From positions 80,373,262 to 80,437,261 of the forward strand of contig OY998180.1 in NCBI GenBank assembly GCA_963921935.1: a stretch of 64,000 bases of DNA, in the 5' to 3' direction. Below are positions 24,215 through 36,291 of this stretch, one piece after another; the first letter of the stretch is position 1; each line of letters opens with the position of its first letter. This DNA comes from Galeruca laticollis. Its lineage: Eukaryota; Arthropoda; Insecta; Coleoptera; Chrysomelidae. Below the pieces are notes generated by a model. The model was given only the letters and a program-made list of their open reading frames with translations. It had not been told where the DNA came from and did not search any database. Both the position numbers and the translations under genes were made by a program.

Positions 24215-24890
24215 CATTTATATAAAAAAGGATATCTATAGAGCACAAGTCAATAACATATTTACCACACACCTCCACAATTTACTTACTAACATAACTT
24301 ACAAAAAAACACAAACATTTTTGAAGCGTAATATCTCTCTTCTAGTCACCACATACGATAAAGGTAGAGTGACTGTCATTATAAATAGGCATGACTATCA
24401 AGAATTGGCTTTAAAAATTTCAGGAGACCAAAACTATTATACAAGGTTAAGGCATCAACTATTGCACAAAAATCAAACAAATTAATTTCTCCTCTAAAAA
24501 AAGATAAATATATTACTGAAAGTGAAGCTAGAAAATTTACCATTTATAATCTGATTTCAGCAATGTTTAATGGTTTACCTAAAATTCATAAAAAAGATTT
24601 AGCCTTTAGGCCTATTTCATCTTCAATTCATGCACCTGGTAGTATTATATCCAAATTAGTTACAGAAGTTTTAACTGGAGCTCACAGTTCAGAAAATAAG
24701 GACTAAATTCATGATTCATTCACATTTGCTTGCTACTTACATAATTGAGTTAAGAATTCCAAATAACTATGTTTTGATTAATTTAGATGTAGTCTCCTTA
24801 TTCAGTAATATTCCAGTAGAATTAGTGTTGACAAGAGATAGGACAGAATTGAAAACTACACTTCCATTCCCATGAACAGATTTTTAACAT
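24205..24890 (+). pseudogene. Penelope-like element reverse transcriptase, N-terminal part
   Basis: Plus-strand frames read RNISLLVTTYDKGRVTVII, the N-terminal PLE block (usually ...I..ADKG...V), then NYYTRLRHQLLHKNQTN. After a frame change come ISPLKKDKYITESEARKF and LPKIHKKDLAFRPISSSIHA, the conserved PKIHK..P.RPI box. Further on, YVLINLDVVSLFSNIPVE matches the RT block A of PLEs (DV.SLF.N.P). Frame changes at about 24480 and 24560 and a break after 24700 kill it. It starts at a (TA)n tract and ends abruptly near 24890, so it lacks the second half of RT and the GIY-YIG domain. Confidence 0.85.
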
Positions 24891-25079
24891 GATTGATTTT
24901 ATCGTTGATACCGCTTTTATTTTTTCTATAATATAATAATAGAATACCTAATATAATAACGAAATAGGATAGAAACAGAAACGAACACATACGGAAAATG
25001 AATCAATAATTAATAAAATAAAAAAGAAACAGGTAAACTGATATGGATATATAATGAGAATGAGTCAACAATGAATAGC

Positions 25080-25260
25080 TAGGAAAATAATGGAGGTAGG
25101 AAAACCAAGTCAAAAGCGAACAGGGAGACCAAGAAGGCAATGGTGTGACCAGATAGAAGAAAGATGACGTGAATAAAGGGAAAATACTGCAAGATATAAT
25201 GCAGGAGCAGAAAGGCATGGGAAAATTATTAAGTATAAACCAAGAAGAAGAAGAAATTTT
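25080..25260 (+). pseudogene. RTE-like LINE 3' end fragment
   Basis: The plus strand reads RKPSQKRTGRPRRQWCDQIE with frame slips at about 25085-25165. This is the C-terminal block of RTE-type LINEs seen intact in the 35.3-35.7 kb element (RPRRRPNLRWDYDIK). An AAG-rich tail follows (GAAGAAGAAGAAATT, 25244-25258). Confidence 0.6.
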
Positions 25261-26640
25261 GGAAAAAAAAATGTTTTTACCATTTCAGAAACTGTTACTT
25301 TCCAATACATATTTCTACGTTTACCTTCATTGGCCGAAAATATACGTGCACGAACATCTTGACGAACGTTCAATAGTCGATAAATCCTCATTATCCTGTT
25401 ACAACAATATTTGGTAACATTTTGAATAATCTTTGGTAGATATAATCCTTAATGGACGACACTGAAAAACGAATCAATTAAAGTTTGATAAATCGATAGT
25501 TGCAGGGCTCACGCACCTGGTCCTTAAGTGGATTGTCGTGTCAACTAATGAACGTTGAAGGGCTCCATTGAAGGGCCGAAACGAAGGGCACAGACGACAG
25601 GCACGTTCCTTATAAGGAGCGGAGTAGTCGATTTGGATCACCTTGAAAATTATCGTGAGTTGCCGTTTCACGTACTCATTGTTAGGACGATAAAGGACCT
25701 GTGTTCTGTACGTGCCTCTTTTTGTATAGGAAAATGTGTTCAAACATAATCGATCATCTCATGCTATTCGCAAATATAAAAATCAAATGTGAAATAACTT
25801 TGAGAAATGGAAAACAACTTTTCACTCCATAACATAAATTGGTTAATTCACTTTTATTTTTGGTTGATTTGTTCCTATTAGATGTACCTGTATTATTACC
25901 CGCTCTATTTTTTGACAGATTTGACCTATGATAAAAATATTGGGTGAAAGATCCTTCTTAAACTTTCATGAAAAAAGTGGCTTTTATAGAACATTAAAAA
26001 AATCACAAGCAATTCTTTTTATAAACTCTTACTAAATGATCTTGCCTATTTTCACAACTAAACATCTATATATAAAAAAATTCGGCAGTATGAATGATTA
26101 AAACAGTTTATGATGGATAAGCTTTGATAAGAAGGCCATAATATATTTGAATTTCTAAACCATTTCTTATGAGATTAGTGCAGGGTCCTATTACTAATCC
26201 GATAAAGCAGCCATTGTTGGCAAAACTAGTTAAATACATTTTCTGGACATAAAAGGAAACAGAACACGTTGTAATTCCTGAGTATTAGAAACAGATGATA
26301 TTTTGTTTATTTGTCACATATACATATAAGTTTAAGTACTGAAACAGTTGGTGTGTTATGACAAATTATTTCATTTCCTTGATTACAGTTAGTTGGCTGG
26401 TGTAATAATTTTAATAAACATAAATAGATACAGCGATAAAACTTAACTGCAGTTGTTTGTATCTATTATACCGTAATTCACTGTTTTTGTCCATTTTCTG
26501 AAGACAAAAAACCAAACCTCGAGTAATATCCAGGAATTTTTTTCCTTTCTGGCCCGGAGGCCATTTGGCTTTGGGACTTCACCCCATTTAGCCACGATAG
26601 TTTATTGTTTTATTATATTTTAATTATTATACTGTCACTC
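25261..26640. other. Unassigned stretch
   Basis: 25480-25740 is noticeably GC-richer than the surroundings, with overlapping ORFs on both strands (25474-25743 and 25555-25749) but no motif. The rest is AT-rich. Confidence 0.35.
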
Positions 26641-27345
26641 TATCTATCATGCAAATATTCCTAAGCTTCCAAAATTTGAATCCAGTTATTTAAATATTAA
26701 TAAATTGTGGTTTCCAGTGAGTCTGGACCACAAGTAGAAAATTAATGGATTTAGTTCAAAAAGCACTATTCGTCGTATTAAATACAATTATCGTCACTAT
26801 TCATCCACATCAGATGTAGCCAATATTTTGGGCCAAACCTATAAAGATCATTCGTCAACTTCAAACTTCACACGGTATTTTCTCAATCATAAGACACAAA
26901 TTGAACAAACTCCCATAAGTTATGAAGATACACTCGACAACCCAATAAATCTACCATAGAAGAACTTGATGGCTCTCTAGAGGCCAAGACAATATTCCAG
27001 TTACATTTCTCAAGTATCTCCCACCTTCAGCAAAATGGAATTTACAGAAAATATTCAATAAGAAATGGGAAGACAAAGTTTTTCTTTCTCTATGGTCTGA
27101 AGCTATTATCATACCATTTTTGAGAAGTAAAAAACAAAACAAGAAGCTAACTCAACAGACCAATCTCTTTAACGTCCTCAGTGGGAAAATTTCTTGAGAA
27201 AATTGTCAAACAAAGGCTCATGTTGCATCTATAAACTACTAATATCCTAATTAAAGAACAAACTGGATTTAGATCAAACCGATCAACACTATATAGCATT
27301 GTTGATTTGGAAAGTGAGATTAATGAGGCTTTTGTTTGTAGTTTG
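26641..27345 (+). pseudogene. Jockey/CR1-like LINE reverse transcriptase relic
   Basis: Plus-strand frames give the pre-RT region (KYNYRHYSSTSDVANILG), then TFLKYLPPSAKWNLQKIFNK, WSEAIIIPFLRSKKQNKK, RPISLTSSVGKFLEKIVKQR and EQTGFRSNRSTLYSIVDLE. These are RT blocks 0-3 of Jockey-type LINEs (usually W....I.PI.K......YRPISL.S...K..E...R and Q.GFR...ST). The piece ends before the catalytic YADD block. At least four frameshifts or stops are present. It faces the minus-strand LINE relic that follows. Confidence 0.82.
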
Positions 27346-27559
27346 AAATAGAGCGTTAGCTATACTAGCCCCACCCTGCCATTCCACCATTTTCTAGGCA
27401 CTTACTTAAATAGCTTGGTGCAGAGCATATATGAAAAATTTACAACTGGTACCATCTAATGGAAATTGTCTGAGCTAATAATTTTTTCCATTGAAAAGAA
27501 GAAAAATCTTAACTGTTTTACGAGGAAATGAGAATGTTTGGAATTTGAAATAGAGCGTC

Positions 27560-29240
27560 CGCTATAAAGACTACATAAACATCTGAATTTATCCTAGGTG
27601 AACGTTGCCCAGGTAAGAGTTTGATTTAATTCTTGAAGGACATTAAGTTACGAAACGAAATTTAATATTGTATATTGCTATACCACCGCTAATCACCTTG
27701 GATGGTAGCGCCATAGTTTGAATAAAAAAAATTACCATTGACCTGTATTTTAGTTCTAAGGATTTCCTAAAAGTTAACACTAAGCTTGTTCGATAGTGAA
27801 AATATTCTTGTAAGAGGATTAGAGCAGAGCTGACATAATGGAAGATCTTCAGAAGCCATAAGATCTCCATGTGTGAGGCGCGTGTGTCTGATATGAAATT
27901 TTCTTATAAGAACTTTATCTTTTCTTTTTAGATTTGTAATAGATACGTAATTCATTCTTGTTTGTACTTCAAGAAGCTCCGATTGTGATCTGCTTCAATA
28001 TTCTTGCCAAGAGCTGCACTCTTCTCTGAAAGAGAGAATTCTTATTTTTTGGAACTGGATTTATTCATATTTTAAATTGGGCGATGCTCAAGCTTGTTTT
28101 GCCGCTTGATCAACTATTTCGTTGCCGCTAATGCCGATATAAGATGGAATCCAGATTAACTTGGTTGTAATTTCTAGAAATGTGAAATTTTTGTGTATTA
28201 ATTGAACAATTGGACGCGTGGTGTATATACAGCTATTGGAATGAATGGATGCTAGTGAGTTTGTGCATATATAGTAGTGTATTTGGATTCGTTTGTTGAA
28301 GAGGTAAAAGATTGCAATATAGCGAAGAGCTCTCCTATTTGAGCACTGGAATATGATGGTAAAAGTTTCATCGTAACTGTTGCATCAGAAGTGGCAATCG
28401 AACAGCCAACTTCTTCATTAAATTTCGAGGCGTCGGTGTATAACATCATATTTCACGCTAGTTATATCCAGAAAATATTTTCTCAAGAATTCGTGAGATG
28501 TTTCATGCTTTGGATTCACTAAATGGAAGATAGGCAAATTGGTGCCATAAATGCTACTATATTATAAATTGTATGTGATAGATCAGGATCGCCAACATAT
28601 ACTCGTACATTTGTATGTTAACAACATGTGAAGTGAATTGTTGGGTTTAGTCGATACACAATATGAGTATGTATAGAAGTTGTTGTAGTCTTAGTCAGAG
28701 GAGAGGGTCATTGGCTTCACAGCTAAGGCTCTCAGCTGGACTACATCTAAAACCTCGTAAGGAAATTCAAAGGCTAGTGTTTTGTACGGAATACATTAAT
28801 ATTTATGATTTTGAAGCAGACATGTAAATATAACAACAGTAGTCGAATCTGGAATGGACTAAAGAGCAATAGACTTCAAGAAGTATTTCCGCTTAAGCTT
28901 CCCATTGATGGTAGGAAAGGCATTTTGAAATATTCATTCTGCTCAAACAGTTTCCTCTAATATCTCAAATATGCTATTTCCAGCCAAGCTTGCTGTTAAA
29001 AGTCAGCCTCAAGATTTTCAGTTGATTAACTATTGGAAATTTATAGAATATAAAATAACATAAGTGGGTTCACTTTTGGGATGTATCGATTGTATTTCTC
29101 AGGTGTTCATGCAAAGCATTCATATTTGCGGCTCATTAAAAATTTTCGAAGTCCTATATATATTGTCAAGGCATTCTTCAAAAATTTTTGTATAGTCTTG
29201 TATATTCTATTCCTCTCCATAGCGTGCCGCCTACCGTTAC
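27560..29240 (-). pseudogene. Jockey-like LINE 3' half: RT end, RNase H, C-terminal Cys region
   Basis: Read from 29240 downwards: RLTFNSKLGWK (RT thumb border, usually LGL.FD..L.W), VHSRFDYCCYIYMSAS and FRCSPAESLSCEANDPLL, the typical post-RT block. At 28252-28449 the frame reads LYTDASKFNEEVGCSIA and SSAQIGELFAI, the RNase H domain with its Asp and Glu, continuing with IWIPSYIGISGNEIVDQAAK at about 28090-28170. 27767-27955 gives FHIRHTRLTHGDLM then PLCQLC, the His/Cys motif at the C terminus of Jockey ORF2. Many stops separate the blocks, and the 5' half is absent beyond 29240. Confidence 0.85.
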
Positions 29241-31915
29241 TCTAAGATTCATCAACTTAAAACTCACTGCATACTGTCGCTTTTAGGCGTTGCCTCTAAC
29301 ACCTGCGGTGACGGGGAGAGGGACGGGGCCGTTGTATGTAGACTAAATAAAGAGTAAAAGGGTGCCAGACAATCTTGCCTCCCGACAACTACCTACACAA
29401 GTTTTCCCAGCCTTATACTACCAAATAGGTGGAAAAATAAAAGTAAGATGTCTCTTACCCAAGTCTAAGTCTAATAAAATGCCTTAGTTTTGTGGAGACA
29501 ATATTACAAATCCCTTTAGTGAAACTACTACGTACAAGTGTTTCACAAAATTACAAGAAATCCCCAAGTGTCCTAAAAACCCTTAGATCCTAACCACAAT
29601 TTGTCATAGGTGAGTGAAATTCCCCCTTGATTGAATGATATAAAATTATATATACAAATTTCTCAAGCAAAATGTATAGCCAATGTAACCCTCTCCAGTA
29701 GTAACACAATACCTGAATACTACAATTTGTACTAAGGAGTTATTCACAGGCTGTACTCAATGGTACTTGAAAATCCTATAAATCCCTCGATTAAAATCCT
29801 ATAATTCCTCCCCGAGTAAAATCCTATAAACCCGACCCCCCGACAACCGGAACTGTTCGTTGAGTATAAATATCTATAAGTCAGTAACTACATACAAATA
29901 AAACTTCTCAAAACGAGTACCCAATTACCCGATAAAAATGAGAAAACTATTCACTTGAATCTCGAATACACTATATGGTTAAATCAATACAGTATACCAT
30001 ACGTATCCATGGCACACAATAACGTTTACGTAAATAAATATGAAGTTTGAAAATTATTATTGAAATATAATACAGCGCAATAACATCATATGAGCTCACT
30101 AGCTTACTACCACCAACTCCAGTAACTCAAAATATTAAAAATAAATAGCCACAGTAACATTTACATAATCTTACAGTGGGTGTAATTGTCACCAATCCAC
30201 TTTCGCAAAGTTTAAATAGGATGACAGATATAATTGAATATTATCTGTTGATCACAGTATTAATTAATAATTGATTTACATAAGTATGGTCATAAACTGA
30301 CAACCACAAGTGGCTTACGGTAACAATGACTGATATTGTAAAACAAATATTATAGGCAAAATTCAGTTCTACTTCTCAATGTATTATATTATGCTAAACT
30401 AGTCAAAGTTTCAAACTTGCGTGAAGTCCACAGTGTCCTCGATGGTTGCTAGCGATGGCTACCAACTCCTATTTCCATTGAATGTTGTTCAAACCCATAT
30501 CGTACTCTTCGAGTCCAAGGTGAAGTCCAAATTTTCCCCCATATAAGTTGACCCATACAATATTCCAAGTTGAGGATAAGAAAAATAAAAACCAAAAAGA
30601 GAAAAAAACCCTTAAAACAAGAAATATGTTAATAGTCTATACATTTTCTGTCAGTCTAAACATCCCGTGAGATGCTCAAAATGAAATCACTCTATCTAAT
30701 CCGTACTCCCTAACTCCACTCCATCACTTATTTCTAAACTAAAATATCTAATAAATTCATACGAGTAAGATTTCTATTAATCGTAATGATATTGCTGGCG
30801 AAAGTTAACAAATGAACTACTATCATTCATATCTGACCAGAAAATTATTACGCTGATTGAGTTTAATATATTAACTATCATTTTCATATTTAATCGACCC
30901 TAGATGTGGTGATCAAGGCGTACTCAAATGATATTTTCCCTCTAAGATGAGCTTTTGGTGTACAGCTAGAAAGAAAAAATTCATTATGCACAAATTCTCT
31001 AGACATAGTTGGGAACAATCCGGTTAATGAAACTATAGAAACATTCTGGTACTTACATTCAACATCCGAACTGGAATCCCTCCATAAAAAATTCACCTAC
31101 GGCGTTGAATTATATAATCCCAAAAAATGGTATTTCCACGGGTCTATAAACACCAAACAATTCCCCAAAATTACCAACGATACCCGGGAAATATGTGTCA
31201 CCATTCGGTCATCCCATACTATAAGGTGAAATACTTAATTATTTCATCCGAAAATGTGACAGAAAATTCAACTTCTTCCACCATTAATTACTTAAAAACC
31301 AATTGAATCAACAGGCAACGAATTCAGACAGCCAATCCGAATGCTCTCGAGATGTCAGAACGTTCATTAATCACCAATTGGTGACACCCAGCAATTATAC
31401 ACCACGGATCAACGTATGCATAGACACTACACTGAGATTTGCGTTACAAATATATGTATAAGGGGTAGTGCATTCGAAGTAACACCTCGGGGACATGCTC
31501 CATAATAACAAAATAAATACTTTGACGAGAAAGGTAATAAACATTACTTACATACTCTCAATATTAACTAATGGAGACAATAAACCCAATTGTACGGTCT
31601 GAATCACACACCACTAACTCCAGCGTGTTGACTGTCGTCGACAGACAATAATTCGAGGAAGCTCTAACTCTAACCTCATGCAGTTTCGAGTTAGCGACAA
31701 CTTCGAGGAATCACAACCACCTTTGCCGAATAATTTCGTACGCGAAAAACCGTCCATCAATTGTCGACAACGATTCCTTAATTCGAGCTCGGAATCGTCC
31801 CATCGAACGCAAGTCTGTAGTGATTGATCCTAAAATAGACATCAGATCTGTCACAAATGTAAACATAATAAATCATCGTGATAAGAATTCATACATATAG
31901 TACACAACAATAGTA
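29241..31915. other. Unassigned noncoding stretch
   Basis: No protein motif found on either strand. 29240-29400 is GC-richer. The word AAAATCCTATAA occurs three times at about 29770-29835 as a short tandem repeat. 31600-31810 contains several TCGAGGAA/TTCGAG words. This could be LTR-element noncoding DNA, but no LTR pair is visible. Confidence 0.35.
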
Positions 31916-32043
31916 TATTATACACCAAGGTGGTGAAGACTATTATTATCAACTGAGCACTAAAATTATTTCGCGAGAGGCTTTGCCCCGAGCGGAATAA
32001 GGTGCGAGGTTTATAAATGTCTTCACCACCGTGGTGTATATAC
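31916..32043. repeat. Short palindromic element (~128 bp)
   Basis: TATACACCAAGGTGGTGAAGAC on the left faces GTCTTCACCACCGTGGTGTATA on the right with one mismatch over 22 bp. The loop is GC-richer (GCGAGAGGCTTTGCCCCGAG). It fits a tiny MITE; target duplication is unclear because the flanks are TA-rich. Confidence 0.65.
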
Positions 32044-34016
32044 ATTTTTTCCCACTACTAGCCAAATTTAGGACAAAAATAAAAAAAAATGTCTCATAAA
32101 AATCATGTGGGTATAATTTGATCACATAGCAATAGAATACCATTATTCCTATAGTTCATAATCACCAATATTAAGTGCAACGAATTAACGAAACCAATTA
32201 TACGATCACATCCAAAAATTTCACAAAACGTGGTTCATGTTTTACTTTGAACTTTGAACAATTACAGCGGTAGTGCGTTCACAACACTTGGGTACAAAGT
32301 GAGCGTTCATAAAACATTTAACATATGCTTCACCATAGAGAAAGTTATATATTATTTGTCTATGTGGGTCAAGGTTAGCTACCAGTTTCTATCACAGGAG
32401 ATTTTCAAATTCCACTGATGATAATGTTTAAGGTGAAAACATTCCTCGATCCTCGTTTTTCTAAAATTAACGGAAAATAAACAACACATTTCAATGTCAA
32501 ATTTTGATAGTGTCGATCTACGAAAATAAATTATGAACGCACTCCTTATGTCATCAGAAATTTTTGGTTGTGCGCGAATTATAAACTAATGACAGTTTTA
32601 TTGAAATCATTTTATCTTGTTAGGTAATTTCAAGCAGTAAATATGTTAAACACAATCTCCTGGGTATACAAAATTATGTTGCATTAGTTTTTGTTATGCT
32701 ATTATCCCTGAATTCTCATAAGATTTGAATTTGTCCATTATTGACCTAGGTTAACAATATAAAAAATTATTAACCACTAATAGAGAAATTTGACTTCTCA
32801 GTTGGCTAGATGACACAATAATTGTCAACTTCACAGCTAGTAGTGGAAAAAAGCATGTTATTACTCTTTTATTACCCATCCCCTTATTAATTATAGATGT
32901 TTGATATTATAAATGATTTTCAAAAATAGATGACACCGGATTTCCTAATATACATTGTATGTCTAAATAAGGTTAAATTGAATGAAGAAGCATATTTTAA
33001 AGTTTCTGTTACTGAATTCGCACAACAACAAAATTGAAACGAATCAAGCGGGTAGTATTTTAGTTGGAGCTTATAATGTTTTTCTAAATATTTAACTCTA
33101 ATTCTCCCTCTTTAGACATTATAGAAAATATAATTATAGTTTCATACTAATTTCCAACGGAAAAATATCATAAAATTATTTTTTGGTCAATAATTCAGTT
33201 TCTCTATTGTAAGAATAATGTGACACCAAACCGAAAACTAAATTGAAGTTTCTTTATCAATTAACCATACGTCCTAATATTCATCGTGATTTTTACCAAT
33301 ATAAGTACCACTAAAATTGTTATTCCTGTATCATTTCTACTTGATCAATTACAATTTTGTTTAAGATACAAAAGCAAACAGACGATTCCTATTCGTTACA
33401 GTGAGAAAGTTGAATAATATTTATTTTTGTACGTTTCTTTGAAGTTATATGAAGAGAAATTAGTGAAAGGGAGCAGATGGTTTTTGAAGAAGTTTGGAAA
33501 TTTTAGGAAGGTGATATACTTTCGGCATAAATAACTTCCGAGTGCTACTTAACTTTGAGCTTCTAATTGTTGTCAGAATTGTTGTGATTTTGTTTTAGAT
33601 CTTTCAAAGAATGTTTACTATTCACACGGCTTCTTGTTAGAAGATTGTGGTATCCATTCAAAACAGAACAATTAGTTCGAGATAAATAATTCATGAATAA
33701 TTTTTAATGCACTGGTTATCATAACTGAAAAGTTACTGAAGAAACTGCCGAAAAACCTCTAGAATAATATTCATGATTACATTATTATTCAAGTAAGTTT
33801 TAAACATAGAGACCACTCTTTCATTAGCTTGTATCGTATGTAGTAATGTAATGAAATATTTAAACTCAATTTTCAACCACTAACAAACGTTTGAATAATT
33901 TCGTAACCTTGATACTCTGATCAAAATCATACGGATGCAATATGGAAGAACATGCAGATTATGTTTATAACTAGCAATGACAACCATATCAAATTATAAA
34001 ATTAATAACTGTTTTA
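32044..34016. other. AT-rich spacer, one possible MITE
   Basis: At 32265-32550, CAGCGGTAGTGCGTTCACAA faces a weaker complement, CATAAGGAGTGCGTTCATAA, with TA only on the left; possibly a decayed MITE. Nothing else recognised. Confidence 0.3.
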
Positions 34017-34233
34017 TAAAGAAGATGTAGGAATATCGCGTGATATGTTAATAACAACAACAAAGAGATTCATGGGTAATTCACGCAAAATAAAGGGCTA
34101 CTAAAACAGAGTGGTAACCGCGGACTTGCATGTTTCTGGCTCATTTGCCTCTTTAGCACGGTATAACCAAATAAGGATGTGAAATTTGGGAGCAAATATA
34201 TTAATCGAAACATGGTAAAACACAAAAAAACGG
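34017..34233 (-). repeat. 351-bp repeat, partial dispersed copy (minus)
   Basis: Matches the array at 49.2-50.26 kb in reverse orientation, from the AACATATCACGCGATATTCC region through the hammerhead-like motif to AAATCCG, then runs into a (TA)n tract at 34234. The hammerhead-like region is 34113-34168. Its core reads CTAAAGA and stem III has a mismatch (ACATGCAAGT), so this copy should be inactive. Confidence 0.85.
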
Positions 34234-34264
34234 ATATATATATATATATATTAATATATATAAA

Positions 34265-34300
<36 letters not shown>
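34234..34300. repeat. (TA)n microsatellite
   Basis: TA repeat joining the 351-bp repeat copy to the RTE LINE. Confidence 0.95.
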
Positions 34301-34302
<2 letters not shown>

Positions 34303-34310
34303 ACAACGAG

Positions 34311-35300
34311 GTGAACACAAAAAACTAACTCCGGAAACAAAAGCACTATTACAAAAACGAAGAGAAATGAAAATGACAACAAACATTCAAAGAATTGAAT
34401 ACACCGAACTGTGCAAGACGATACGAAAGAAAATCGCAGAAGATATCAGGAATTACAACGAGGAACTGGTACAAACAACAATAGAAAACCGTAAAAGCTA
34501 CAAAAATGCAAAAAGGGCACCAATAATAGGGAAAAGACAGATAGTTGCATTAACTGATGGAAACACAAGAACCACAGACAGGAATGAAATAATAGACCTA
34601 GTAGCCAAATTCTATGGAGACCTATACAAGGCCCCTGAAAATTTGGAAGAAATAATAGAACACTCAGAAGATGCCATACCAAAAGTTTTGGTGGAGGAAG
34701 TAGAAATGGCACTGAAAAGCATGAAAAATGGCAAAGCAGCGGGAAATGACGGCATCACGACCGAAATACTCAAATATGCAGGAGCTAAAACATGGAAGTA
34801 CCTTGCCAAACTATACACGAACTGTCTGATGTCCAGGAGCATACCTAAAGAGTGGAACAGCGCCCTCATAGTGTTGATCCACAAGAAAGGCAGCAAAGAA
34901 GACATTAAGAACTACAGACCAATAAGTCTACTACCAGTGACGTACAAGGTATTCACAAAGATCATTCACAACAGAATACAAAATACACTAGACTCGGCCC
35001 AACCACGAGAACAGGCTGGATTCCGCAAAGGCTTCAGTACAATAGATCACATCCATACCCTCAAAGAGGTTATCAGTCGAACCAAAGAATACAACCAACC
35101 ACTAGCACTAGCCTTCATCGACTTTGAGAAAGCATTCGACTCTATATATCCCAGAGCAGTAATAAATGCCCTAACAGAACAAGGGGTCGACAAGCCATAT
35201 ATTGCGACCCTAGCAAATATATATAGGGAAGCCAAAGCGAGAGTTAGGATATATGAGGGCACACCAGAATTCCCCACCAGCAGAGGAGTTAGACAAGAAG
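34311..35300 (+). pseudogene. RTE reverse transcriptase, N-terminal blocks
   Basis: An open frame of about 330 codons reads in from the TA tract, so the Met in the TA repeat is not a real start. It shows EVEMALKSMKNGKAAGNDGI, IPKEWNSALIVLIHKKGSK, NYRPISLLPVTYKVFTKI, REQAGFRKGFSTIDHI and LALAFIDFEKAFDSI, RT blocks 0-4 in order with block A Asp present. At TSRGVRQ, where GDPLSP should follow, the frame runs off into EDEKESV and stops at 35320. The YADD box and thumb are missing, so no RT activity is possible. The coding quality up to that point is high, suggesting a young copy. Confidence 0.9.
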
Positions 35301-35732
35301 ACGAAAAAGAAAGCGTTTGATCAGTGCGTACTACCAGTATTAACATACGGCTGTGAAACCTGGACCCTGAAAACTGATATCATTAGAAAACTCCTGGTAA
35401 CGCAGAGGTCTATGGAACGATGCATGCTTGGAATAACAAGGAGAGATAGAAGAAGGCTTGATTGGATCAGACAAAAGACCCAAGTGATAGATGTCATAAA
35501 TAGAATCAGATCCCTAAAGTGGCAATGGGCGGGGCATCTCGCTAGAAGGACAGACGATAGATGGACCACAAAGATAACGCAATGGTATCCCCGAGGCGTG
35601 AAAAGACCAAGAAGACGCCCCAACTTAAGATGGGACTACGACATAAAGAAACTCGCAGGATCAACTTGGGGCCGCATAGCTAGCAATAGACAACAATGGG
35701 CCCACATGGAAGTGGAATATATAAATATGTAA
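35295..35732 (+). pseudogene. RTE ORF2 C-terminal region
   Basis: In a different frame after the deletion: KKAFDQCVLPVLTYGCETW, RSMERCMLGITRRDR, IRSLKWQWAGHLARR and RPRRRPNLRWDYDIK, ending VEYINM and a stop at 35730-35732. This is the conserved C-terminal segment of RTE-like ORF2 proteins after the RT domain. The junction with the N-terminal blocks is near 35298 and removes roughly the YADD-to-thumb region. Confidence 0.85.
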
Positions 35733-35919
35733 AGGGAGGCTACACCATAACAAAATGGTTGAATATGCTGCATATGATGATGATGATGATGATATATATA
35801 GATATATTTAGAAAATTCGAGTTTTTTCTTGGACCTTAAAGTTTATATTTTTTTCATTTATATTTCTTGGGAATTTTTGGTCCTGGATTAATTAAAATAT
35901 TAGATGGTTTTCAAATTTA

Positions 35920-35980
35920 TAATGTATTTCATTGACGTTTCGGTCCTTTTTGACCATCATCAGAATATAAAAAACACTGA
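35920..35980 (-). ncRNA. Hammerhead-ribozyme-like motif at PLE 3' end
   Basis: On the minus strand: CTGATGA (complement of 35957-35963), one unpaired T, stem II GGTC/GACC with an AAAAAG loop, GAA, then self-complementary ACGT as a minimal stem III, and C as the cleavable residue. The flanks ATT and AAT pair to start stem I. Known PLEs carry minimal hammerheads of this kind, and all core bases (CTGANGA, GAAA, UH) are present. The extra U between the core and stem II also appears in the other PLE copies here. Confidence 0.72.
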
Positions 35981-36291
35981 GAGAGAATTCATTCTTATTA
36001 TCCTAGTGTATACAATGTAAAATTATGACATACCTGTGGATTATATTCCAGCGAGTGCCACATCACATATTAAAATAAACTAAAATAAAATGAACTTCAA
36101 CGATACATTTAAAAACATTTCACATGTACGGTGTGTGTACATCAACTTTCATAGTAGTTCTAGTGTCTAAGCCTAATGGTATTATTTGAGAATGTTGTTT
36201 TTCTCCCTACACGCATTTTTTTCTTTTTAATAAATAATTGTTATGGTTTTTGTTGAGTTACCTACATGAAATAGTTGTTCAATTTATTATT

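Larger units (their letters stand above)
34301..35793 (+). mobile_element. RTE-type LINE, 5'-truncated and internally deleted
   Basis: Coding sequence runs from the (TA)n tract to a 3' tail of TGATGATGATGATGATGAT (about 35775-35793), the microsatellite tail typical of RTE elements. The 5' endonuclease half is missing and an internal deletion removes the catalytic centre of RT. The deletion is described under the two coding parts. Confidence 0.85.

Noticed and set aside
24046..24246. Tyr-Ile repeat ORFs
   Set aside because: They are translations of the (TA)n microsatellite.
25474..25749. GC-richer segment with ORFs on both strands
   Set aside because: Possible exon or LTR, but no motif, start context or splice signal could be argued.
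29241..31915. Possible LTR retroelement noncoding region
   Set aside because: No LTR pair, primer site or protein motif could be located.
32265..32550. Possible MITE with CAGCGGTAGTGCG-like ends
   Set aside because: Right end matches poorly and lacks the TA duplication; kept only as a remark.
34446..34905. Leu/Phe-rich minus-strand ORFs
   Set aside because: Antisense shadows of the RTE reverse transcriptase.
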